DNA of 64,000 bases from Patella vulgata (lineage: Eukaryota > Mollusca > Gastropoda > Patellidae). The translations under genes and the position numbers were made by a program. The DNA is taken from the NCBI RefSeq assembly GCF_932274485.2, contig NC_065880.2, forward strand, positions 77,991,730 through 78,055,729, given 5' to 3'. Of the stretch, positions 1 through 10,675 are shown piece after piece. How positions within the stretch are numbered: the first letter of the stretch is position 1; each line of letters begins with the position of its first letter. The notes under the pieces are model-generated. The model saw only the letters and a program-made list of their open reading frames with translations, did not search any database and had not been told where the DNA came from.

Positions 1-326
1 TGTATATTCCGAACATGTCCGACGCTATTTTCCAAACGTCCTAAATTGTCCGACCAGGAATATGCCCAATTGGTGAATAATATTCAAAATTCCAAAATTA
101 ATATAGTGTACTGAGTGTATAATTACTATATCGTTGATAATAGGCTGGATTAATAAGGGAATTAAGTGATCAACTTATAAATCGTGTTATATCAGCTATA
201 CACCTACCTTGATTAACTACTTAATCTGCTTTGATTGACTGACTTAATCCTTTGTCGGACAACACTGATGTATACCCTGCCGTATGCACCAAACCTTTAA
301 CTGCTGTCAGCTAAATGAAGTAACTA

Positions 327-490
327 AAATGTAATGGCGTTTAACATCCTACTTTTCTGCACCGACTGGGCTAATGAAGATGGGCATACTCCATACAGTG
401 TGCCATGAGGGAAATTTTGCCCGGGACAGTGGTCTATACAGCCTTCTCTTATTTTGAAATGAAACTGTCAAGGTTTCTTTTACGTACATG
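327..490 (-). repeat. SINE-A, 3' part only
   Basis: The complement of the SINE-A tail and middle is readable: the gttaaac block, the cttcattagcccag stretch, and the block with tgccatgagggaaattttgcccg. The tRNA-like head is absent, so this is a truncated, diverged copy. Confidence 0.8.
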
Positions 491-504
491 AATAGATCTG
501 TCAT

Positions 505-575
505 ACATGTTCATCGTTCGTTCGTTCGTTCGTTCCCGGAGTTTTACATGCACTTCCACCAAGGATGATATCGTA
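505..575. repeat. (TTCG)n followed by a short dispersed motif
   Basis: Five or more TTCG units are followed by a cttccaccaagg motif. The same arrangement recurs at 23435-23495, so this is a dispersed repeat rather than only a microsatellite. Its class is unknown. Confidence 0.55.
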
Positions 576-1011
576 GAGAAGTTTTTCCTAAGAAACTTGC
601 CAGAGGAAATCCACAAAATACATGTTCATAGAGTATCTCTTTAAATACTAGAGTCCTAAAGAAAATGACAGGTCTTCTTAGAAGATTGAACTCTATCCTT
701 CAATTCTTTTATAATAAAAACTTTCTTCAGTTAATGTCTAGTTTTCATGAAGATCTGAGTAGTGTAATGATAGTTTTCATGAGACCATGACTACCCTGAT
801 AATAGTATTTATGACAATGATAATAATAACATATACTTAACCAGAACCACATGATGGATGAGATATCTTAGATTGGTTTTGTTGAGTCAGTGAAAACGTT
901 GATCAGGAATGTTTAAAGAAATAAGTAATCTATAATGATTGATATTGTCTCATTAGAGGCTGTGTGGTCAGGACACCAGATTACAACTAAAATACGACAT
1001 GCGGAGGAATA
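576..1011. other. No gene or repeat recognised
   Basis: AT-rich sequence with stops in all frames and no repeat shared with the rest of the window that I can see. Confidence 0.5.
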
Positions 1012-1413
1012 GTGTCTAGTCATTCGGATAGTCTAAAAAAACGATGTCCTGTGTACAGGTTGGAGGGTGTATGTATGAAGACAGGCATTAGGGAACTTTT
1101 GCCCGGACACCAGCACTCCAGGCTACTATTATTTTGAATTCTGTTAAGGATTCTTTTACGTGTACGCCAATGTGTACACGAGACCCCAGTTTTCCGTCCC
1201 ATCCAAACAACTAGACACTGTCCTTGCCTGGCCCTCCGTCTTGCATCACTATCAAGGGAGGACGGCGCAAGAAAATCCTGAGGAATTTTCTCGGGTAAGA
1301 CCAGTTGTGAACCCAAGACCACCTGGTTAGCCAGCCAACTTCTTACCGAGCCACCATCTTCATTAGCCCAGTCGGAGCAGAACAGTATCATGTTAAACAC
1401 CATTCCATTACAT
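1012..1413. repeat. Two SINE-A copies, one nested in the other in opposite orientation
   Basis: Plus-strand SINE-A pieces lie at about 1012-1065 (cattcgga and cctgtgtac blocks) and 1352-1413 (cttcattagcccagtcggagc to the attc-rich tail). Between them is an inverted SINE-A body, about 1070-1351, reading from its gaagacaggcat block to the head remnant gccaccatc. The simplest reading is a minus copy inserted into a plus copy with loss of flanking sequence. The long open frame here is a by-product of the repeat. Confidence 0.7.
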
Positions 1414-1419
1414 TTCTTA

Positions 1420-1550
1420 TTTCAGTTTTATTTCAATAATTCGCTTGCGTGTAGGTATCTTTAGCAATGGGAGGAAACCACGCCAGTTGACTCAATGACA
1501 GACCTTATGATACAGCGTGCACATGCTAACCATTCGGCCATCCAATCCCT
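1420..1550 (-). repeat. SINE-B, internally deleted
   Basis: The complement of SINE-B: the attcgcttgcgtgtag and cagttgactcaatgacag blocks, then ctaaccattcggccatccaa at the tRNA-like head. The middle segment containing the cgtgggtttt block is missing. Confidence 0.8.
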
Positions 1551-2179
1551 GCTATGTATAAGGAATTATATTTTATCATTACAGTCTGTTGTAAAAGTGA
1601 AGTTAATTAGACAAGGTTATGAAGATGCTGTATCAGAATATGGAGACTCCAGTTCAGGTCAGTGGAATTTTATCAACAATTTTACTTAATGAGGGATTTG
1701 TCCTGATGCGTTGAAAAGGATTAAGTTAAATAAATATTTCAAATTAAAATTAATTAAAAAGCCTTGAAATATGAATGAATTCTAATGCAAGAAGCAAGTA
1801 GTGTAAGTGAACTTCAAATGAATCAAAATGATTTAAATTTTGAACAAAATCTATTTCAAGATTCCAGGGGGGAAGAGAACTTCAAATTTAATTAATTTGA
1901 ACAAATTCTTTTGCAAGAAATTAGTGGTGTAAAAGAGATAACTTAGGTGTTTGGAGTTATTTTGGTAGAGGCTCTTAAATTGAAGAGCTAAAGAACTTTA
2001 CCTCTCAGGAGTTTTATCTTAAAAACGTAATAAAAACAATTAAATTTATAGTTTTTTTTATTGATATAAACACTTAAAAATATAAAGAAAAGTTGAGACA
2101 GTCATAAAAATTATCATTTTCTTTGAAAAAAATATAGCAATCTGAATAAATCAAAATATGTCCAATAATTACCCAGCTA
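1551..2179. other. AT-rich spacer
   Basis: Short imperfect direct repeats around aattttgaacaaattc occur near 1840-1920. No coding or RNA gene signal is seen. Confidence 0.5.
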
Positions 2180-2610
2180 GAAAAATTTTGTTCATCCTCA
2201 GTTTCCCCAGTGGTGTCATTCCATTCTACTTCACTATACCCTGGGTTCATCCATGGGGTATTCAGTTTCACATATTCAAATTATCTGCCCTTGATTGTAG
2301 CTTGATTCTACGAACCAGTCAAAAAACAGTTTACACACAAGTCTTAGCTGCATTGTTTATGTTCACAAAAATACTGTGGCTTGTTTGCTCAATTATGAGA
2401 AAGCTTGCAAGACATTTAATATAAAAGAAGTGACATGCACACAAAAAGATGTCCAAAGATATGAGAGATGTTTTTATGCCAGTGATTATGTATTTATCGA
2501 TTTTTTTGATTGGTCAATAAAAATAGCACAATCATCATGGGCAGATAATTTGAATACATGGGGTTAGTGGAACGGAATGAGACCACTGGGGATACTGTGG
2601 ATGAATTTTT
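2180..2610. repeat. Imperfect inverted repeat with coding-like arms
   Basis: The plus-strand stretch 2536-2610 matches the complement of 2180-2300: both contain gggcagataatttgaat and, further in, accactgggga then a gatgaa block. One arm carries about 24 extra bases. Read in the matching frame the arms give V-E-W/R-N-D/E-T-T-G-E/D-T-E/V-D-E, so the pattern of change looks protein-like. I cannot name the source protein. It could be a duplicated fragment of a host or transposase gene. Confidence 0.5.
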
Positions 2611-2734
2611 ATGTGAAATCTCTGGTAGTCTTCTCTTTTGTTCCGGATTAAGCCTATATAGGGCAAGCAAACCATGAATTTCTGCAGATCTAACATTTAG
2701 CATGGCTATATTATTTCTTGCATTTACATGGAAA

Positions 2735-2885
2735 TCATGGGTTTTCTCCGGTTTCCTCCTACCGTTAAAAGACCCCTACGTGGAAACGAATTATTGACAT
2801 AAACTTGAACTTTATGTTAGCCCCGAAATAACCTAGTTGTGTCAAGTGAGTGAGTGTTAAACATCATTTATCTCTCTTTTCTTTG
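2735..2885 (+). repeat. SINE-B, 3' half
   Basis: Starts at the cgtgggtttt-equivalent block and continues through ctcctaccgtt, cgaattattga, the cctagttgtgtc block, gttaaac and a short tctctct tail. The tRNA-like head is missing. Confidence 0.8.
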
Positions 2886-2934
2886 CATATAATGTAGTTA
2901 TCTCCCTTATGTCACCCCCATTCTGTGCAAGCTC

Positions 2935-3265
2935 ATAATTTTTAACTGAAATGAAATCTGGTTTAATGTTCTGCCTTTCTGCAATTTTCTAGGCTAAATC
3001 TATTTTGTAAGGCCAGCTAAATTTTCTTCAAGGTCACTGAAAGGTAAATAAGGTTAGGGAATGTGATTGTTGGCGAAATTGTAGGTTAGGGTAGGCTAAG
3101 CATTAGGTCTAGGTCCAGGGTTAGGGTTGGGATTAGTGTTAGCCCTGTTTACCTTTGACCAAACTTGAAGATGACCTTATCAAATAGATCCAACCAATTT
3201 TCTATCGTTAAACCTGATGTTCTTGAAACAAATCAATGTCTGCAGATCAAACCATAATTTGTAAC
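2935..3265. repeat. Inverted-repeat element with telomere-like GGTTAGGG core
   Basis: The left side (ggtttaatgttc, gcaattttct, ctatttt, ttcttcaaggtcac, aaaggtaa) is mirrored by the complement of 3140-3265 in the same order. The centre has several ggttaggg-type units. This fits a short DNA element with long imperfect terminal inverted repeats. No autonomous partner is present. Confidence 0.6.
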
Positions 3266-3269
3266 TAAG

Positions 3270-4770
3270 GTAAATTAATTTGTAATTAAATTGTTATTTT
3301 TCAGATTTATGGTTAGATTACATCAAATTTGAGAGTATGAAAGGAAAACCGGAAAATGCTGGTGTTTTATATTACAGAGCTATAAAAAATTTAACGGGTG
3401 ACTTAAATAATAACTTCATTACAAAACACACTTTAATACAAACTGGACATGCAACACAAGATTCTTAAATATTATAAAACTTTGACTAGAATAAAATACA
3501 GGAACACTGTTTAACATCAATTTAAGGAATAAATATATCAAAATCCTGGTCAATTCAATAGAATTGAGTCCATGGATAATAAGAACAAGAAATATCACAT
3601 ATGTAACATTATGTCAATTAACATCAAATATTATGTAAATAAAATTTATTTCGGGCATATGACATGAACATATTTTTACTTCAGGCAAAAAAACCCAATA
3701 CCTGTTTTTAAGGTTATTGTTTTTAGTCAAAACCGCTGAGCTTAAACTTTTTTTCTCTCTCATTTCTCAGACGTGATGTGGTTTTCTGTTGACAAATTCC
3801 AACACTGAAGTTTTGGTATCAATGATTAAGCTAGAAATGCTATTAAATAGATAATACAAACCCCATGAAATTTAAAATAAACACATGTATTTTCTTTTCT
3901 TGGCCTAATGTGTAATGTACATGATATTGACCATAGAATTATTAATAGCTAATGAATGTAATTTTAAACAGATGAAATATAAAACTATTCAGATCTTTTG
4001 TTTGTTGTAGTTTTTTCCGTTTTTAATATTTGATGATAAATAAAGGGATAAAAGTGTGCTTATTGCTAGAACTTGTATTCAAGTCCTAGCTCATTTTACA
4101 AGGGTGCACATTAAATGGATTTATCTCCCTTGTGTCATTTGATGGTTCTAATTTTGCTTCAGAGATCAAATTGACCACAACCCATTTAGAGGGTTAAGCC
4201 AATTCAATGCTGGATTGAATATATTGACACTTGTACCTAGAATATCTTTCAACAAAAAGTCATTCTCCATATCTACTGTTGACCAGACATACAATTATCT
4301 ACTATACGATTTCTATACTAATATCTTAATATCAATGGGTGACTTGAAAAAAACCAAGTTCGACTCATCTTGGAAAACCTTTTGGTTTCCCGTGAGCTTC
4401 GTCAAGTAAGTTGTTGTCAAAGCGTGCCAAGGGGCCCCCACAAGCATAAGGGGACCCATGTTAATCATGTATGTTGTGACTTACTGTCAATAAATACATA
4501 ATATACTAAACTATAATACCAATACAATAAATATATGTTTAATTTTATCAACCATTTACAGTTTTATTCCTGTGAGTGATTGTGTAGGTAGGGGGCCCAG
4601 TGCACTGCTTTGATCCAGGGGCCTATAATGATGTTAATATGGCTCTGGTTAGGGTTATGGATGGTTGATTGCGGTCACACACAAACTGAAGAGAAGAGAT
4701 GCGTGCTGTGAATAAATCTTGTATGGTGGTAACACCATGGGATAAATGAACAACTAATGCAGGAATGGCA
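3270..4770. other. Unannotated AT-rich stretch
   Basis: No open frame with protein-like composition, no SINE or MITE of the window's families, and no RNA gene. Paired ggggccccc and gggggccca blocks near 4430 and 4600 are the only GC-rich marks. Confidence 0.5.
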
Positions 4771-4771
4771 A

Positions 4772-5170
4772 TTAAACAGGCATTATGCAAGAGCTAAATC
4801 TGCCTATTGCAGGTCTTTCTTTAGGCCTTAAATATATAAATTATTAATTAGGCATATCTTCACATGACAAGACCATTCACCATAATCAACTCTTGATGCC
4901 ATCGGATGGCTCCGATTTTAAGTAGATTAGAATGGTTCTGCCATTTAATGATTTAATTTAAAAATGAATAATCCAGACTTTGTTTATCACCTTAACAATG
5001 GTAGCAAAGACAATTGAGGTTATACTGTTCTTCTAACAGCGATAACTCAGCTCAGACTGAAGTACATGTAATTTGAATGAAATGTTCAACATATTCCATT
5101 TTCATTATCTATTTTTTAACTTTTATTAAACTGTCAGCTTTTTATCTAATCTTACATAATGCCCCTTTAA
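4772..5170 (+). mobile_element. MITE-C copy 1
   Basis: Begins TTAAACAGGCATTATGCAAG and ends cttacataatgcccctTTAA. Ends are inverted (GCATTATGYAAG) and bounded by TTAA. Interior blocks shared with other copies include tctgcctattgcaggtc, accataatcaactct and agtaatttgaatgaaa. It lies about 100 bp beyond the RP2 stop codon, so it may fall in that gene's 3' untranslated region. Confidence 0.8.
5122..5127 (-). terminator. Candidate poly(A) signal for RP2 supplied by MITE-C
   Basis: tttatt on the plus strand reads AATAAA on the minus strand, about 140 nt after the RP2 stop. No canonical AATAAA is seen between the stop and this site. It lies inside MITE-C. Its use as a cleavage signal is an inference. 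Confidence 0.35.
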
Positions 5171-5266
5171 TAATTAAACCAGTAATTGTGGTAGGATAAT
5201 TTTATAAAACGACAGGAAGCCAACAATAAGCAAAAATTTGTGTGCTAAAAGTCAACTCGCCACTTC

Positions 5267-6313
5267 TCAAATTTCCATTTGCATGTTTGCAAAGTTATAA
5301 AAGTTATCAATATTTTGAGTGGCCGCAGCTTGATTCTGACTGACAAATACCACACCTGGACTGTCCTTTAATAAATCTGCTATGACATCTTGACAAAACT
5401 TTATACACCCTGTTCCATTTATTTCTAAACCTATAACTGCACCTTTTCCAACGGCATTAGAATATACCTCAGATCCAAAAACTCTTTGAGCATCTCCTGC
5501 TTGCATTGGAACCTCTTTGGTTTGGGCAAGAATAAAAGAACCATTTCTAATCAGAGATTCTGTAAATATTTCGGCCCGCTTATTTGATGCGTCATCTTTG
5601 AAAAAGACGACAAGGCAGGACTCGTCAGACGTTTTCCTGCGACTACCAGATGTATATGGAACCAGACTTGTATGTTTATCCGATGTAACTTCCACAGTCG
5701 AAAATTGTTCTGTCGTGGGTATGAGCGAACAATCAACAATTAAATCTTCTGTCAATAACCCAAAATTATTTTCACCTGGTACTGGTGTGAAATCATGAAT
5801 ATTGCTCCAATTATTATTGTAAATACTTAGGCCTGCTGCTTTAAATTGGTCCTTAAATTCTGGATAATTGTATTGAAGACACCCAAATTTCATACCAGTC
5901 GATGACTCAATAATGGGTTGTGTACCACAAAATAAATAAATACTGACTTGACTACAGTCTCTCGTTCTGAATTGTTGACAAGCCACTGCAAAATTGCAGT
6001 TTTTACAATCTCTTATAAACACACTCGTTTTCACTGGTCCCAAAAATATATTACACTCCGTACAATCATCAATCGTCAAAGTATTTGTATGGTCAAAAAT
6101 ATAAATATTACAATTTTCACAATTCTGTATCACCATTTGTTGTCCATTGACAACCCCAGGTAGTCGGCCAACTGTCTCGTTTTTAACGCCATCGATAATA
6201 AAATCTTGAACATTCATTTTTTCACGTTTATCCCACGAGTATGTTTTTGGTGGTATTTCAAAGTTTTCATTCTGATGAGCAGTGACGCCTAGGTGGGAAA
6301 AAATACACCCCAT
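5267..6313 (-). CDS. RP2: RP2/XRP2, ARL3 GTPase-activating protein
   Basis: Protein of 348 residues (human RP2 has 350), alignable along its whole length. RP2 is the GAP for the small GTPase ARL3 and helps release lipidated cargo into cilia and to the plasma membrane. Visible features: N-terminal MGC for myristoylation and palmitoylation; YSWDKREK then ETVGRLPG opening the TBCC-like beta-helix (about residues 25-190); CENCNIYIFDH and IDDCTECNIFLGPVK; CQQFRTRDC with Arg116 matching the human arginine finger R118; TQPIIES with Glu136 matching human E138; WSNIHDFTPV; then an NDPK-like C-terminal domain (about 220-348) ending FYNFANMQM. The start at 6313 is chosen because it gives MGC and a strong AACATGG context. 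The frame stays open upstream with another ATG at 6349 in a poor context. Human RP2 has several exons; this copy has none and no disruptions. It could be the sole gene or a functional retrocopy. Confidence 0.95.
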   Translation of the reverse strand: MGCIFSHLGVTAHQNENFEIPPKTYSWDKREKMNVQDFIIDGVKNETVGRLPGVVNGQQMVIQNCENCNIYIFDHTNTLTIDDCTECNIFLGPVKTSVFIRDCKNCNFAVACQQFRTRDCSQVSIYLFCGTQPIIESSTGMKFGCLQYNYPEFKDQFKAAGLSIYNNNWSNIHDFTPVPGENNFGLLTEDLIVDCSLIPTTEQFSTVEVTSDKHTSLVPYTSGSRRKTSDESCLVVFFKDDASNKRAEIFTESLIRNGSFILAQTKEVPMQAGDAQRVFGSEVYSNAVGKGAVIGLEINGTGCIKFCQDVIADLLKDSPGVVFVSQNQAAATQNIDNFYNFANMQMEI

Positions 6314-6780
6314 GTTTTGCGGCAGTTTATGTATTTTCCCCGTATACATATAGCTAAAAGCGATTCCGCTAGCAGACAAAACATGTCCATGCTTGTTTGT
6401 TTATATATTACGGTCACACGATAATGCACAGAGTTGATTGGTAGAAAATATTATTATACGTTGACAGCTAATTGAAAGTAGAGCCGTATGGCGGTATACA
6501 ATAACAGCTGTGAGAAACTTTTATTGGGCGAACATTCAGCACATCTAGTCTATTATGCACTAAAGCCTAGAAATACTTTAATTTACTCATAATTTACTCA
6601 TAAATTTCTTTAAATATGAATTTCTTGCCCATGTCGCGGTTTCACTTGTTTCTGGCTTTCCCGTCATTTGATGCCTATTTTATAACAGCCGAGAAGCGTT
6701 TCTATACTGTTTATTATTCGTATAAACCATCCGTCCGGCGTAAACAATCAGTCATTTTCAACTTCTGCTGCTAAAGCAGG
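6314..6780. other. 5' flank of RP2
   Basis: Intergenic sequence upstream of RP2 (minus strand), presumably holding its promoter. No TATA box or other element can be assigned with confidence. No repeat family of the window is recognised. Confidence 0.4.
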
Positions 6781-6783
6781 GGA

Positions 6784-8480
6784 CTATGTGTTTGTCCGTC
6801 ACACTTTTTGGGACAATAACTCACCTTCTAATTGAGCAAAAATGTTCAAACTTGGTGTAGGTGTGTGCTTTGAAGGAGTTCGAAGATGAGTATTCTGCTA
6901 AGGCTAAGCAGATGGCATTTTCTGCTCAGGGTAAGCAGAGCGATAAGCAATTTCATTGGTCGAGACTCTGGAACACAATATCTTTCCTTCTAATTGAGCT
7001 AGAATGTTCAAACTTGGTGTAGGTGTCTATTATAGGTGAATGCCTCGCGACGGAGCTCGAAGATGAGCATTTTCTGCTTAGGGTAAGCAGAGATAAGCAA
7101 TTTGATTGGCCGATGCTTTGGGACACGGTAATTTTGGTTCTAATTAAGTAATGGGGGGGGGGGGGGTGGATGGCCGAATGGTTAGCACGTGCGCGCTGTG
7201 TCATAAAGCCTGTAATTGAGTCAACTGGCGTGGTTTCGAATCCCCGGTTGTACCTGACAAGGAGTAGGGTCGCCTGTCCAACCTCGTGGGTTTTCTCCGG
7301 GTCCTCCGGTTTCCTCCCACTGCTAAAGACCCCTACACGCAAGCGAATTATTGAAATAAAATTAAACCATTATATTAGTCCCGAAATGACCTAGTTTGTG
7401 TCGAGTGGACGTTAAACCCCATTTTTCTCTCTCTCTCTAATTAAAGGGACAATATCACTCTTGCTGGCTTGAAAGCTCCAGAAAATAGATAATATCTCTA
7501 TTTAAGTACTAGATGTTTGTGTCCTACCTATTGTGTAAATTATCCATTACATCCTATTTTACTTGTCCAGAGGGTTCGAAAATATTTTTAAATCGAAATT
7601 TCATTTGAAAAGGTTTACGTTAGTCGTTTCAAACCATTATGTTGAATTTTTCAAAATTTTTAAATAAAGTGTGTAAAGATGAAATTTGTATCATCAATTA
7701 ATTGAAATATTCTAAAATAGTACAATTTGTTGACCAGAATAAAGTTTGGGACATATATTTCAGTTACAACAAGAGTGGTATTGAGCCTTTAAGTAAGACT
7801 GATGAAACTTGGTACTTGGTGTATAGTTTCATTACATCAATACCCCGACAAAGTTCGATAATAAGCATTTTCTGTTCAGGGTAAGCAGAGCTAAGCAATT
7901 TGATTGGTCGAGACTTTGGGCTTGTCAACTTTGATTTTAATTGAGTGATAGTGGTGAAACTTCATGTATAGTTTTATCACATCAATACCTTAACAAAGCT
8001 TGATGGTGAGCATTAGGCGAATGCCTTGGCAGAGTTCAATCATGCGCATTCTCCACTAAGCAGAGATAAGCAATTAGACTGGTTTGGACTTTCGAACACG
8101 ATAACTTATGGTCTAATTGGAAAAGAGCGATTCATCATACCAGTACCTTGACTAAGCTCGATGATGAGAATTTTCTGCTTAGGCTAAGTAGCAATAAGCA
8201 ATTTGATTGGTCAAGACGTTGGAACGTAACAACCCTGCTTTTAATTGAGGTATAGATGTTCATTAGGTGAATGTCTTGACTGAGTTCAATGATTAATATT
8301 TCCCGCTAAAGCTAAGCCGAGCTAAGCAATATCATTGGTTGGTGCTTTGGGACAAGATAACTTTGATTTTAACTGGTGGAGAGGGAGAGTATATTGTTTC
8401 ACTACCAGGTACTTCAAAAATCTGACTGAGTTTGTGAACATTTTATGCTAAGGTAGTATAGATATTCAGTTTGATTGCTG
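6784..8480. repeat. Degenerate tandem array, about 150-200 bp units
   Basis: A motif with cattttctgct, aagcagagataagcaattt, gattggtcgagactttgggaca, then ttctaattgag recurs at about 6930, 7093, 7891, 8054, 8190 and 8316. Between motifs are gttcaaacttggtgt and atcaataccttgac blocks. Units are strongly diverged. SINE-B interrupts the array at 7148-7437. Confidence 0.75.
7148..7437 (+). repeat. SINE-B, full length
   Basis: The best reference copy of this family. A G-tract of about 16 leads into a tRNA-like head: box A-like tggccgaatggttagcac and box B-like ggtttcgaatccccgg, as in tRNA-Leu/Ser. The body has aaggagtagggtcgcctgtcc and tttcctcccactgctaaaga, then aatgacctagtttgtgtcga and the ggacgttaaaccccattt block, then a (CT)n tail. 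CTAATTAA occurs just before the G-tract and after the tail, a probable target duplication. Non-autonomous, Pol III transcribed by inference. The long open frames here are by-products. Confidence 0.9.
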
Positions 8481-8844
8481 GATACTTTTGAAAAAGATAA
8501 ATGTGCAATTAATTAATATATTTGTCATCTATTTATTTTGGGATTTCAGCGGGGGACATTGGCCTCACTTTACTCGGATTTGTTTTTTCCATGTTATATT
8601 TGTTGAAATTATTACAAAGGCGGTACTATTTTAATATATGGCCTATCTGCACTAGATAAATGTTACAAACAAAATTCGTAGAATCTAACCTATTAATGTA
8701 TGGATGATTGACAACTCCCTCTTTTAGTTTTTCCTTTCATTAAACGATAATTTAGAGATAAAAGACATGTTTGGGTCTGCAGTAGATGACCTAATAAACA
8801 TACCTATCTTCAGAACACACATAAAAACATTTCACGTACCGGCA
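8481..8844. other. Unannotated AT-rich stretch
   Basis: No gene, RNA or shared repeat recognised between the tandem array and the next SINE-A piece. Confidence 0.5.
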
Positions 8845-9098
8845 ATATCTGTCAGAGGGCGGGGAGCCGGACAAGAACAGTGTGTAGTCGGTCGGGTGGG
8901 GCTGAAAAACAATGTCCTGTATACATATTGGCTTGCACGTAAAAGAATCTTTGGCTGTAGAAATTCGGTATAAGAGTAGGCCGTCATAGCGCCGCTGTCC
9001 GGGCAAAATTCGCTTCATATATAGCACACTGTATGGCCTAGCCCAGTCGGTTGCAGAAAAGTAGGACGTTAAACCTTATTTCATTTTAATTTATATAT
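8845..9098 (+). repeat. SINE-A, head missing
   Basis: Carries cctgtatacatattggc, cacgtaaaagaatct, ataagagtaggccgt, gccgctgtccgggcaaaatt, tagcacactgtatgg, then ggacgttaaacc and atttcatttt. The tRNA-like head and the cttcattag block are lost. Confidence 0.85.
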
Positions 9099-9574
9099 TA
9101 AGATGCTTTCTACGATGTTAGGTTGGGTAATAGAATTTACTGAATAACCCCATCTTAAAGTGAGTTAATATTTTATAAAAATGATCATTAAATTTTATCG
9201 TATGCATGCCACGAGCGTTTTATCAAATTAATTCTTCACTATGAAAACGTAGTGTATTCCACTCGGCACGTACTATAAGATGATTCATGAATGAAATAGA
9301 ATATAAATTTGAAGAAAGTATAAATACATCATTCATAAATTGTAAAACATCAATTTTTATGACGTAATATACACAAACTAGTAGTAGTGTTAACGTATGG
9401 GTTTATCTTGAAGTCGATGAGCTGTATAAACTATACTTAATACATAAAATATAAAATTTTAAAAATGTCAATTAATCATACGCCGGCCTTCTTAATAGAG
9501 GACTGTAATTAGCATCTCCAAGATGGAGGGGGTGGGGGAGTTAGTACTTCACTCCGGGGAACATGAAGCCCCAG

Positions 9575-9890
9575 GTGTGTGTGTGGGGGGGGGGGGGAGG
9601 GGGGTCAATTAACTTCTATTTAATTTCTTTTACGTCGGTGAGATGGTCGGAATTCGTGCCGCAGAGCCCCCGATACGCTACACCATGCATTGGGCGGGCC
9701 GGGGTCTTGCTCCGGTTCATAAAGATTCTCTCAGCGGCCCTTATAATTATTGATGTATTGATGGCCATCTCAGAAAACGTAAATATTCGAACATTTCTTG
9801 CCTGTCCGGGCACACTGCATGGTGTATGCATGTCTTCATTAACCCTGTTGGCGTAGAAAAATAGGACGTTACAGCCCATTTCATTTCCAA
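9575..9890 (+). repeat. G-tract and SINE-A 3' end with an unrelated GC-rich middle
   Basis: A run of about 13 G at 9587-9600 precedes a GC-rich stretch I do not recognise (about 9628-9790). From 9798 the SINE-A tail is clear: ctgtccgggcacactgcatgg, gtcttcattaaccc, aggacgttacagcccattt. The overlapping open frames on both strands have no protein-family resemblance. Confidence 0.6.
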
Positions 9891-9939
9891 ATTTGAGGTA
9901 CACCACACTCAGCAACCCCTATTGCAACCCCATTCATTA

Positions 9940-10135
9940 AATTTTTCCGTCTAAACTGCATAAAGACGAACTCTGTATGATCTGTGTTGTTAATATCTTT
10001 TCATTAAATTTTTCTCCGTCTAAACTAGCTACACGTGGAGTTAATATGTACCGACTGATGGTCTCTATATAATTTGTGTTATTAATATCTTTATAATTAT
10101 TGATATCACGTGGTGCCAACAGTCTATTTTATTGT
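9940..10135. repeat. Two-unit tandem repeat, about 75-80 bp
   Basis: cattaaatttttc, cgtctaaact and tgtgttgttaatatcttt recur in order at 9937-10012 and 10003-10095. Confidence 0.6.
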
Positions 10136-10312
10136 ATAAACTATTTTATCGTTCATTCATCGCGCCATTACAAGTAAAACTGTAATGCGATGATGGTATT
10201 ATTTCGGTGGAGTGGTTATTCATCGCGCCAATGCAAGTAAAACTGTAATGCTATGATATTATTATTTAGGTGGGGTGTTTATTCATCGCACCAATACAAG
10301 TAAAACTGTAAT

Positions 10313-10596
10313 GCTAGTAAGATTTTCCGGCTTGGTTTCCCCTTGTCAGTGACGCAGGGCGGAGGGCCTGACAAGGACAGCTGTCTAGTCATTCGGATGA
10401 GACGAAAAACCGAGGTCCCGTGTACACATTGGCGTGCACGTAATAGATCTTTTGACAGTTGGAATTCGATATAAGAGTAGTGCCGCTGTCCGGGCAAAAT
10501 TTCCCTCATAGCACACTGTATGGCGTATGCCCGTCTTCATTAGCCCAGGTTAGGAGCAGAACAGTAGGACGTTAAACCCCATTTCATTTCATTTTG
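10313..10596 (+). repeat. SINE-A, 5' truncated, inside the minisatellite
   Basis: Starts at the gattttccggc block and runs through gcctgacaaggacagctgtc, cccgtgtacacattggcgtg and gccgctgtccgggcaaaatt to ggacgttaaaccccatttca. TGTAATGC flanks both sides. Because the host sequence is itself repeated, this duplication is only suggestive. Confidence 0.85.
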
Positions 10597-10675
10597 TAAT
10601 GCGGTGAAGGTATTATTTCAGTAGGGTGGTTATTCATCGCATCAATACAAGTAAAACTGTAATGCCATGATGGGG

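Noticed and set aside
3060-3140. GGTTAGGG-type units suggestive of interstitial telomere
   Set aside because: Units are few and irregular and lie between the arms of an inverted-repeat element, so they are better read as part of that element.
6313-6379. N-terminally extended RP2 start
   Set aside because: The open frame continues 22 codons upstream, but only one of them is ATG (6349), in a weak context. The MGC start at 6313 has a strong context and matches the conserved lipidation motif.
6953-7394. 129- and 74-residue frames
   Set aside because: They lie on SINE-B and the tandem array; the same peptides (e.g. WVFSGSSGFLPLLKTPTRKR) recur at every SINE-B copy.
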